From NCBI GenBank assembly GCA_047967505.1, contig CM106538.1: 64,000 nucleotides of DNA. One strand, written 5' to 3'. This document shows, one piece after another, positions 10,240 through 19,522 of the stretch. This stretch comes from Dipteris shenzhenensis (Eukaryota > Polypodiophyta > Polypodiopsida > Gleicheniales). A program made the position numbers and the translations under genes. A model generated the notes under the pieces. The model was not told the origin of the DNA. It ran no database searches and saw nothing but the letters and a program-made list of their open reading frames with translations. Within the stretch, counting starts at the first letter, position 1. The number at the start of each line of letters is the position of its first letter.

Positions 10240-10433
10240 CATCCCCGATCCTTGTTGAAAAATTGCTCCGGTCTTTTTCCTGCTCTTTGCGGTATCATCT
10301 TCTGATCCAAATCGCTGCGAGTCGATGTTCCTGATCATTGCGATCATCTTCTCCAAATGCATCTGTTCATATTTTGTAACTAATAATCTTCTCCGAAACG
10401 CTTCTCTCCATATCTTCGAATCGCAGTTCTACT

Positions 10434-10760
10434 GTGGAGGGCAGCTTCGTTGCAGCTGCTTCACATGACTCCATGTCGAGGACAGCTTTGTTACAGCTTC
10501 ACACGCCATGCAGAACGGGTTGGGAATCGGTGGGATGACTGATCTTGAAGCTGCTTGACAAGGTCTGAAGAGTAAGCGATCTTTCACCAAGAGTCATATA
10601 TTTTCTATCTAATACTGTACAAAAAGAGGTTTCCTGTAGAGGAGAGCTTCGTTGCAGCTTCGCACTCCATGCAGAACGGGTTGGGAACTTGGGAATCGGT
10701 GGGATGGCTAAGCTTGAAGCTTGACAAGGTCTAAAGAGAACTCGATCTTTCATCAGTGTG
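10434..10760. repeat. Tandem duplication downstream of the peptide gene
   Basis: Two long copies (about 10478-10595 and 10640-10756) share CCATGCAGAACGGGTTGGGA, the AATCGGTGGGATG phrase, GCTTGACAAGGTCT and CGATCTTTCA. A shorter third copy (about 10434-10477) shares the GCAGCTTCGTTGCAGC part. It may include the 3' UTR of the peptide gene. Confidence 0.8.
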
Positions 10761-10956
10761 ATCTGATTTGTTCCAAAATCTCTGAGATGCCAACAATCTA
10801 ACAGGTGAGTTTTATGTCTCTAAATTTGCTAAGACTTATTAATATAACCCAGCTCACTCTTTATCCGCTAAAGATAGCACGCCTTGGCAATTTGGATAAT
10901 CTTGCCCCTGCATCTAGTTTGGTGAGTCATTCTATGAAAAATCCCAAATTAAAATT

Positions 10957-11130
10957 TGATGGAAGAGTGACATGCATTTTAATAAATTAATACATTCAAT
11001 AAAGTAAGATTTCGCTTTGGACTTTTGAATTCTATCGGAAATCAAATTGATGGAAGAGTGACATGCATTTTAATAAATTAATAACATGGTTTTACATTCA
11101 ATAAAGTAAGATTTTGCTTTGGACTTTTTA
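10957..11130. repeat. Tandem duplication, about 85-bp unit
   Basis: The phrase TTGATGGAAGAGTGACATGC occurs at about 10958 and 11047. Both copies continue through TTTTAATAAATTAATA, CATTCAATAAAGTAAGATTT and GCTTTGGACTTTT. The second copy has about 12 extra bases. Confidence 0.9.
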
Positions 11131-11189
11131 AGACTTGATAGAACAAACAGTAAAATGCCATTTCAAGATCTAAATGACATTGCAGTATT

Positions 11190-11411
11190 CTCATATGGTT
11201 ATTAAAATGGTGATATGCAGAATGTGTTACAATAAAGTGAGATTCATCTCCTCCATTGGTCTTGTCACTCTTTCTTCACATTGTAAGATTGTATTCTCAT
11301 AACCATATGAGAATTATAGTAATCTCATATGGTTATTAAAATGCTCATATGTACAATAACGTGAGATATATCTCCTCCATTGGTCTTATCACTTTTCCTT
11401 TACACTATAAG
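11190..11411. repeat. Tandem duplication, about 120-bp unit
   Basis: Two copies begin with TCTCATATGGTTATTAAAAT (about 11190 and 11313) and end with CATCTCCTCCATTGGTCTT-like sequence followed by ATCACTTTTCCTTTACA or its variant. A further inverted echo (CATAACCATATGAGAAT) lies between them. Confidence 0.85.
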
Positions 11412-11428
11412 AACATAGGATATGGAGG

Positions 11429-11488
11429 CAGAATCTATTTCTTAAAGGTGTAGTGGATAGAATCTATTTCTTAAAGGTGTAGTGGATC
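11429..11488. repeat. Perfect short tandem duplication, about 30-bp unit
   Basis: AGAATCTATTTCTTAAAGGT followed by GTAGTGGAT is present twice back to back. The two copies are essentially identical, so the duplication is recent. Confidence 0.95.
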
Positions 11489-11571
11489 TTTTTCTAGAGT
11501 AAATTCTAGCTACCACTTTTAGGGCATGTATGAAAAATTTCCTTTATAGACTAGTCTTTAATGAGTTTGCA

Positions 11572-12205
11572 AATTCCTAGTAGAGCTAGCAAATTAAGCT
11601 ATTGTCACTCTCTTTAGAGTAGGTTGGATTCCAAGTCTCATGCCATCCATTCTTAGTGTATTTTGATATTGCAATTTTGTTCAATTATTCAAGCATCTCT
11701 TCAATTGGTGATCCATATTCAAATAGATTAGCCATCTAGTGTGAAGTCTAGGAAATATTTTATAGCCTTTAGATGTGTGCAATGCTACTTCAAATGCTAT
11801 TTATAAGTACTTCACATGCTTTCTATAAGGAATGATTGCATATTAATTTTGTTACTTGTTGAAATTTCTTAATCTTTAGATTTTATCAACCACTTCAATC
11901 CTTTCCACCATATTGAAGAGCATGGAAGGACATGATCATCTTCTTCAAGCTGTTGTTAGATGTTTTTTATCATCTTCTTGCGAATTCCTAGTATAGCCAA
12001 CCAATTAAGTAACTGTCACTCTCTTTGGTGTACTTGTTTTCATGTTGGAGTTCAATTTTGATGCCATCCATTCTAAGTGTATTTTGTTATTGCAATTTTA
12101 CTCAATTATTCAAGCATCTCTTCTAAAAAGTGAGCCTATCTGAATAAATTAACCATCTAGTGTGAAGTTTAGGAAACATTTTATAGCCTTTAAATGTGTA
12201 CATAT
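11572..12205. repeat. Duplicated segment of about 215 bp
   Basis: The segment at about 11572-11785 recurs at about 11982-12205. Shared landmarks in the same order are AATTCCTAGTA, TGTCACTCTCTTT, ATGCCATCCATTCT, AGTGTATTTTG, TCAATTATTCAAGCATCTCT, CCATCTAGTGTGAAGT and ATTTTATAGCCTTTA. The copies are clearly diverged and separated by about 200 bases of unrelated sequence. Confidence 0.85.
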
Positions 12206-12354
12206 GTATCCATTTTCATGAATTTGTTAGAAATGGATGAAACTATTCTAGCTTTCAACATTGTCCCTCCCTCTCTTGATTATTATAGAACAAGATTGAA
12301 ATGATAGTAAAAAAACCCCTCTAATATTAAACTATGAAATCTCATCCCTATCGG

Positions 12355-12500
12355 GCTTGTTGCATGATATCAAAGACTCTAAGACAAAGGACCTGACTAT
12401 CAAGCACTATCACCCAGTCAGCAAAGCTACTAAGACAAAGGACTCGACTATCAGACACTATTGGCCAGCTGTCAAAGCTACTAACAAAGATTCCGCCAAA
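12355..12500. repeat. Short tandem repeat, about 66-bp unit
   Basis: CTAAGACAAAGGAC followed by a CTGACTATCA or TCGACTATCA phrase occurs near 12379 and 12429, and a CAAAGCTACTAA phrase closes each unit. Confidence 0.6.
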
Positions 12501-12538
12501 GCATAAAGCTTCAAAGTGTCTTGTGGATCGACGTATTA

Positions 12539-13250
12539 AACTTTGCATAGCTCTTATTTCTAGTCATTTGAATGTATTTGCAAGGTTTCATGGAAATCCG
12601 ATAGGGTAATCAAATTGGCCTATGTTTATACGTGTGGGTGCCTCTATGTAGGAACAAGGTCTGTCGTTACCACATGTCCAAATATTGCTACTAGACTTTG
12701 CACAAATCTTATTTCCAATTGCTACATGCGCTTGAAAAGTTCATATGCATCAAACACCAATGGAAAGGGTGGGCAATCAAAATGGCCCATTTTTGTACGT
12801 GTGAATGTCTCCATGTAGAAAAAACATGCATGGATCAACCGTAGCTACATGTTCGAGTACCGATTGGAACTAAAATTTGCATGGATCTTATTTATAGAAA
12901 ATTTCATTAGTTTCCAAAGCTTTGTGTACATATGGAATCAATTGGAAGGGTAGGAAATCAAAAGGCCCAATTTTGTTACATGCAGGTGTGTATGTGTAGG
13001 AAAATATGCATTGGTCGATCGTTGCCACATATTCAACTATCAGATTGGTACCAAACTTTGCAAAAGTATAACTTATAATCACATTCATATTCTTGCATAA
13101 TTTCATTTGCATGAGATAATGATTGGAAGGGTGGCCAACCAAAATGCCCAATGCAAGGGCTAGGTGTAATAAAATATGCATCGGTCAATTGTTGCCGCAT
13201 ATCCTAATATCAAATTGGATCCAAACTTTCCATGGATCTTATTGTTGCCA
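12539..13250. repeat. Satellite-like array A, period about 180 bp
   Basis: The anchor AGGGTRGGMAATCAAAA-like followed by GGCCCA starts at 12603, 12766, 12947 and 13128, spacings 163, 181 and 181. A second anchor, ACTTTGCAYRRATCTTATT, recurs near 12540, 12695, 12875, 13055 and 13226 with the same spacing. Four to five diverged units, no coding capacity. Confidence 0.85.
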
Positions 13251-13259
13251 TATTTTCTA

Positions 13260-14000
13260 AATACTTACGCATGGTGCATGATAAAAATCACAAATGTATG
13301 CATGCTTTACCATGTGGGAATAAAATCAAAATTCGCATGGATTTTCTCACATTAAGGTCCATGCAAAGTATCATACCCATCAACACATACTTTTTATGAT
13401 AGAAACACAACGATGTATTATTTTTTTTACAGTTATGCATGGTGCATGATAAACAAACCACGAAGCATATTTGATGATGTTATTGATATCGTCATCACAT
13501 CAAAAATTTGAGCACATGGATATTCTCATATTAAGGACTTTGCAAAGTATCACACCCACCAAACACTTACACATGCTAGTAGAAGCACATTGATGCATAT
13601 TTTCTTCACACGTGTGTGGTGCACGATAAAAAACATAAAAAAAACATGTTTTACGATGCAAATGGTATTAGAATCAGATAAAAATTTATGATCACATGCA
13701 TCTTACTCATAATAAGGCCTGTGAAAAGTATCATGTCCATCTCACAAACATCCTTGATGCTAGATTCAGCACACCGATGCATATCTTTCTCGACACCCAT
13801 GCATGGTGCATGATAAAAGAACATGGAAATATGCATGTCTTATAATGCAAATCACATCGAAATCGCTTAAAACTTTGCAAGCACATGGATATTAATCACA
13901 TTAAGTCCCTAAAACGTGTTATATCCATCAGAAACATACCTTTTATGAAAGAATCACACTAATGCATTTTTTCTTAAAACAACTTATGCATGATGGGTCA
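13260..14000. repeat. Satellite-like array B, period about 170-187 bp
   Basis: The anchor GCATGGTGCATGATAAA starts at 13269, 13437, 13614, 13801 and (decayed) 13988, spacings 168, 177, 187 and 187. Other landmarks recurring in order are CACATGGATATT, TATCA..CCCAT and CACACTGATGCAT-like phrases. It directly follows array A with a similar period and a shared CATGGAT phrase, so the two may be subfamilies of one satellite. Confidence 0.8.
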
Positions 14001-15178
14001 ATGCTTGGTTAGGTGTAGCCATTTTTGTTGCGGTTTAGGGCATTTTTTATATATAGGTATCTTGCCTAACCTATAACTTATGCATTGCTCAATGGAATTC
14101 GACAAAACTAGTTTTCAAGTTGTAATACACATTCCAAACTTGAACATGAGACTAAAAAAATAGAATAAAGATTCAAAACAAGATCGTTAAAGCATTACCA
14201 GTGCTATGTTGCATGTGAAGCATGTATCTTGAAGAGTATAGGATTTAGCAATTTATTCAAAAACTTCAAAATTTTATTTGTACATACATGCAACCAAGTA
14301 ATCATTCAAAAAAACACTATGTGAGCTTCTCCTCAACCAAAGGACACACCTAATTGAGAACATTAGATGTGGTTTAACGGGCCTCCAATATTGTGCTAAA
14401 ATTATGGACACCCATTTGCGGGCACGCTTCATAACTTTTTCTTGATTTGTTGAAAACCAAAACAGATTTAAAAAATGGAAGACAAACTAATGGCACTATT
14501 GCATGGTGGTCTTAAAACATTGATAGTTGGTGATATTGGTATCTAGATTCACCCTAGAATGGAAAATTTTAAAAATGGGCAATTTGTACGTGCAAATATC
14601 TTTTAATAAATCCAACACTATTTACAATTTCCTATTGGTTCTTTTTCCATGCAATTCCTTGCTATATGGCTCATAAGCATATCAAAGGTTATTGCATTTG
14701 ATAATATAATCACCAAAACCGATAGCGTGCCCTTTGGCCTATTCATATTTTGAAGCAATTTGGGCCACATTGCAAGTGATTGAGGGCAATTGGTAAATTC
14801 AATTTTGCTGACGTTCATTGCTGGAGGGGGGAAATTATGACGGCTGAAAATTTCACTACCCTCATGCACTTTTGAATTTTTTCACCTCCCACTCTACAAC
14901 TATTTGAATATTAAAGTACATCTTTCTTCTACCACCTTGCAACCTGCACCATGTAGAGACAGCTCGATGTGACTTCATCGTTTTAATTTGGCATTATCTT
15001 CTTTACTCCGGTAAATTATCTTCTATTCTTTGCTTGCCTCACAAGCTATGTTTTGGTGGTCTATTTTGGCGGTTCATGATAGTTGCCATGGTGTCAATGG
15101 TAAGAGCAGCTCATTATGGCTTGCAAGAGAACCAGACAAAGGTTGTGAATAGAAAAGCTGAAAGGCTTGATCAAGGCC
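14000..15178. other. Intergenic DNA, nothing recognised
   Basis: AT-rich single-copy-like sequence with only short chance open frames. Confidence 0.4.
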
Positions 15179-15292
15179 TATCCCACAATATCCAAAACAC
15201 GCTTACGGCCAACCAGGGACTTGCTCACTGGAGGGATAAGCAGTATTTTCCCAAGCGATATCGCGAGCCTCTCCACAACGTCCCCTAGCCAC
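15178..15292 (-). pseudogene. LINE ORF1 (DUF4283-like) fragment joined to RT
   Basis: The minus-strand frame here reads PLWLGDVVERLAISLGK, then ILLIPPVSKSL. It aligns with LMLGESVERLVASLGR, then VLLIPPLTKSM, of the ORF1 relic at 17822-18229. It begins within a few bases of the end of recognisable RT (WDFIEAAV, in a different frame) near 15290. It is therefore a piece of another LINE copy of the same family fused to the RT, not part of the RT. Confidence 0.75.
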
Positions 15293-15950
15293 AGCGGCTT
15301 CAATGAAATCCCAGAGGATCCTATCATAAGCCTTACCCAAGTCAATCCCGAAGAGAATGCAGTCCTGATTTGAGGCACAGGCATAGTCAATTGCAATGCT
15401 TACATTCAAAATGTTATCAAATATGTCTCTACCTTTTACAAATCCCATTTGTTCGGTGTCCACCACCTAGCTATAGATGCTAAGTGCTAGCGCTTTTGCC
15501 ATTACCTTATAAGAAGTGTTGAGCATGGTAATCGGACGCCAATCTGCCAAGAGGATCCTACTCCATCTTTTAGAGAACAGCTTCAGTAACCCCGTATTGA
15601 CATCATCCGAGAGAGAACCTTTCAACATAGCCAAGTTCACCATGGCCACCAAGTCTGGACCGAGGGTATCCCAGAATGTAATGAAGAATTCTATGGTTAA
15701 TCCATCCGACCCCGACATCCTATCTTTCTTCATAGGGCCTCAAGGAGCTCAATTTCCGAAAAGTCAACAGCCAGCAAGTTGCTTTGGGCTTCTAGGACTC
15801 TGGGCGCCAGTATACTAAGGGACTCTGACAAATTTCGACTCCATGCCTCATTCTGGTCTGCTGGGGCACCGACAATACTGCTGAAGTGGTTCTGAAAAAC
15901 TTGGGCAATATGCCAATATTCGATCACAATCTCCCCATTCCTATGGAGTG
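15290..15950 (-). pseudogene. LINE reverse transcriptase, N-terminal half only
   Basis: Minus-strand frames carry the RT entry region: a linker (EIELLEAL), SGSDGLTIEFF, ADWRPITMLN, then MGFVKGRDIFDNIL and FGIDLGKAYDRILWDFI. Sequence stops after this palm motif; the catalytic FADD box, thumb and 3' end are absent. A stop separates the two frames near 15467. Same element as the endonuclease at 16180-17080. Confidence 0.85.
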
Positions 15951-16180
15951 AATGGAAGAAAAACTTCGAGGGGAAATCCCCAGTTGGAGCCAGGTTTGCC
16001 TACTATGAGTTCGCACCACCTCGGCTTTTTCCAACTCGCATCACTACAGCTCCAGCTCCAATTTTATCAGTAGCGTTGAAGCCGTATGGTCTTGAGGGTT
16101 GCTTGATATTGCCAATCTCAAAGTCTCTTTGACCTCTATCAACTATTGGAAATCCCATTTGCGCTTAGTGAGTTGCTTGG
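15950..16180 (-). other. LINE linker between endonuclease and RT
   Basis: Low-conservation linker of the minus-strand LINE, disrupted by stops. It is assigned only because it lies between the two domains of one element. Confidence 0.5.
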
Positions 16181-17080
16181 CCCAATCTTTTGCTACTTTG
16201 ATCACTTCCTTAACGCACAAGTCCCATCTGGCACATGGACCCTTCGTTCTGACTCTATTCTGAGCCCAAGCAAGCCTGATGGCACTACAGAACTCGTCAG
16301 ACTCCAACCATTTGTTGTTAAGGTGGGAGGGGAAATCCAGCGATCTGCCAGCCTTTAACAGGGAGCTGAACCTCCAGCACACTGGAAGGTGATCCGACAC
16401 CGAAGTTGACGACAAGTACCGGCCATGCATGGGGACACACATCCACCAGCCTCCTCCTGATGCATAGACTTGATCGAGCCTACGAGCAATGAAATCTTCT
16501 CCCTTACACTTGTTCGACCAGGAAAAGCTTGCTAGTCCCAATCTGTTGAGCTCTAAGCAATGAGCTCTAGGTAGTCCATCAAACCCAACTCCAGAGAAAG
16601 GTCCTCCAAGGCTTCATGGTCAAGGGCGGTGGGGGACGAAGTAGCGCCATTGATCCTATCTTCTGAAGACTCGGTAAAGTTCTAGACTCCAGTCGCCCGC
16701 AAGTATCCAATTCTTGCCCTAGATCTTCTCTTTTAACTCGGTCTAGCAACTTGATCTGTCACCTGCATCATTTGGAGCATAAACACAGAGAACATTGAAG
16801 GAGAAGCCATCCAATTGGATCCTTGGTGCAATAAACCATCCTTCTTCGTGCCATAACAACTTTCTTGCCGCCACCGTCGAGCTACCCGCTATTGCACACC
16901 CTCCCCCTACCCCTTCTTGGACAGTTGATGAATAGATCAAAACCAAGGTTCTTAAGCGCGTACCAAAATGGGTCTAACAGACCGCATTTCATTTTCCAGA
17001 TTACTGAGAAGCAAGCCTTCTTTTTAGTCGGACTACACACTCCACGAATGTTTCACAACAATATGGAAATAGGTCTCGTC
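16180..17080 (-). pseudogene. LINE endonuclease domain
   Basis: Minus-strand motifs in order: NIRGVCSPTKKKAC at the entry (about 17060; the conserved Trp before Asn is a TGA stop), GGCAI, FNVLCVYAP near 16790, LASFSWSN, ARRLDQVYA and SDHLPV. These are the EEP endonuclease motifs of plant LINE ORF2. Several frame changes and stops are present. The domain is more complete than in the LINE at 5.6-6.4 kb. Confidence 0.85.
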
Positions 17081-17389
17081 CGGTCGCCCCCGCTTCCCGA
17101 GAGGGCCGAGCTAGTTTGCCAAGGTTTTGTATGCATCACGAAGGAAGTGGGATCTGTTCTCTTTGCCCTAGCCAGCCGCCCTCGCCGCATCTTTGATTTT
17201 TTTGGACAACGAGCGAGACGTCGAGAGGTTGTCTCGCTTTTGTGTCTGCTCAGCCTCCATCTCATCCAGAGATCTCATCCAGAGTTTGCTTCTTGTGGTA
17301 GGCATCAGGCATGTCTTCTTCTGTCTGCATCGGGTTGTCGGGGATCTTGGTCGGTCTTGCTGCTGTAAGCTCTTGAAGGGGTGGACGGG

Positions 17390-18608
17390 CATCACCACCC
17401 TAGTCCTTTGCATGTATTGCAACTTGGTTCTTGGAGTTACCTTTAGGCTTGGGGGCTGGGGCCGAAGGCCTTGGTTGGGGGGGCTCGCCAAACTGGGAGC
17501 TTTTTTGCTTTGCCTTTGTGGCCGACCACTTTCCACTGATCAGCATCCTGAGAACCAGCTGTCTCCTCAGTCTACGCCTGGGGTCGAGTTGCTTTGAGAC
17601 CTTCTGAGGTAGCTTCAAAGCATCAGCTTCATTTGCATGGGGCTCCTTCGTCTTGGATTCGTTAGCCAGTCTGACATTCTCGGCCCGGTGGGGGGAGTTC
17701 CTTGCGAAATGGGACGTTTCTTTACATATGTAACAAGAATTCGGGAGAACGCACCAAATCGGACTTGTTGGGCAAACGGAACTCCTCTGGATAGTTTGAT
17801 TCGCACAAAGTCAAGCATCTCTTAGCTCCTATCCCAAAGAATCCAAGCTCTCCGTAGTGCCATCGATTTAGTTAGAGGCGGTATCAGGAGCACTCTTCCC
17901 AACGAAGCCACTAGCCTTTCCACCGATTCGCCAAGCATCAAAGGGAGGTTGGGGAAATTAATCCAGATCGGGCACTCGTGAAACAAGAATTTGTCAATAC
18001 TAAACTCAGGACTCCACGGAATAACCAGAACCATCGCACCCGCAAACTTGAACACCTGACCAACCATTTCATTTCGCAGAAGTTCCAAGGCCATGTGGAG
18101 GAGGGGCAGGATATCAAACTTGAAAGTGATGAGTTCTTCGAGTTCCCGTAGAGAGGGGATTTTGCCTGTAAAAAGCAAGTAGATGCCTCCTTTCGCAAGT
18201 CTGGTCAGCTTGACCGTCTGGGAATTCAAACCTGTAGACCACTACATGTGGTTTTTCATTCTCGCACCAGGGCTTTTGCGATGTTTCCCTTGCTCTGCGC
18301 TCCGACTCCGCCACCAAGAGTCTCTTGGCTGTTTCGTCATCGAGCTCAAAGAAACCACCTCCAAAGCATTTGGTAGGGAGTCAAGGCAGGACAGTTGGGT
18401 AGGTTCCTCGGGATTCTTGCCATCAGAGCCGCCCTGGTCTCATCAATACGTTTAGGCTCGTGCTCCTAACCTCCTTTCCTCTTGGATCGCTCTCGCCTGA
18501 CATTGAGTTCGTATCAGAGTCGTCCTCTTGTCCCTCATAGTACCTCGAGCGCTTCGCTTGAGTCCTCGAGACTCGTCGCCCCTGGTTGGGAAGCGGGTTT
18601 GTGCTCAT
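17390..18608 (-). pseudogene. LINE ORF1 (gag-like, DUF4283 and zinc knuckle)
   Basis: The minus-strand frame starts at 18608 with MSTNPLPNQGRRVSRTQAKR and an acidic stretch. It shifts frame into a DUF4283-type region (17822-18229) with FKFDILPLLH, FHECPIWINFPNLPL and VERLVASLGRVLLIPPLTKS. A degenerate CCHC knuckle follows near 17735-17690: C-x2-C-x4-H-x4-S, last Cys replaced by Ser. A Pro/Lys-rich tail ends near 17400. DUF4283 plus knuckle is the usual ORF1 layout of plant L1-type LINEs. At least two frameshifts make it non-functional. Confidence 0.8.
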
Positions 18609-18690
18609 GCACCAAGCTCAGAGTTCCCGCTCTTTCTTTCTAGACCACACAATTTTTTACTTCCTTGATTGATCCATCAGCCTTAGGCTG

Positions 18691-18932
18691 GGATTACACC
18701 ACCTGTCGACCATCCTCCAAAAAGAGGCTCGAACACTAATACCAAAAATTTGTGTTTGGCCCATGAAGGTTGCCCACTCCATGGCCAAGTCCTCAAATTG
18801 CTACATGATTCACCCATTCCATCTCCTCCAATCGCTAGACCAATCACATGTTGGTGACATAAATTATTCGCTTGACGACACCACCTGGTGTCAAGCACCA
18901 CATCCGACCGGGTGAGCGGGTGGTTTGAACCG
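18691..18932. mobile_element. MITE-like repeat, copy A
   Basis: About 242 bp with imperfect inverted ends: GGATTACACCAC on the left, GTGGTTTGAACC on the right, 9 of 12 matching when inverted. The interior matches copy B at 39694-39998 (landmarks: ATTTGTGT, CCCATGAAGG, CCACTCC, CTACATGATT, CATCTCCTCCA, AATCACA.GTTGGTGA). No coding capacity. It lies between the LINE 5' end and the PRI2 promoter. Confidence 0.65.
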
Positions 18933-19150
18933 AGCCGGCTCTCTCCCACTCGTTTAGAGATCTTCCTTCAAAATTGAGCCCCCATGGAATGATCACACAG
19001 CGATATCACCGTTGACGCCAAAGGGTGCCGACGTCGTCTCGTCATTTTCCGCTAGCGATGGTTTGCAGCCATGCGTGGTCCGCCGAAGCAGCGTAGGATG
19101 GCTCTGTGGTCCACGTCGAAAAGGACTGACAACCACTTTGCCACGTAGGG

Positions 19151-19158
19151 TTTCCCGC
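19151..19158 (+). promoter_or_regulatory. E2F-type site upstream of PRI2
   Basis: TTTCCCGC, an exact match to the E2F consensus TTTSSCGC, ends 84 bases before the PRI2 ATG. The context is TTTCCCGCGCAAA. Replication genes of plants and animals are commonly driven by E2F, so placement here fits S-phase control. Confidence 0.7.
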
Positions 19159-19242
19159 GCAAAGTATATTGATTTGCTCATGAGACAGAATACTCGGCCT
19201 TGAAGAGACGGGGTTGGATCGATCTGAAGCTCCATCACAGCC

Positions 19243-19476
19243 ATGGATTTCCGCGTTGCCTCGAATAGGCGTGCTTCCTTGGGTGGAGGCCTCGCCTCAG
19301 CAGCAGCAGCAGCAGGCGGAGCTGCAGATCTCGCTTCGTCTTCGCGGCTTTCCTTCTACCAAACAGCTCCTAGCATCGAAGTCTCCCTCGAGGATTTCGA
19401 GCAATTCGCCTTGGATCGTTTACGAGGTACGCCTTCCATCTCGTTTATACCCTTCGTTTTCGCGCACTCGTGCCCA

Positions 19477-19522
<46 letters not shown>

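Noticed and set aside
12539-14000. Repeat arrays as CRISPR or tRNA clusters
   Set aside because: Units are about 180 bp and diverge along their whole length, as satellites do; no tRNA-like cloverleaf seen.
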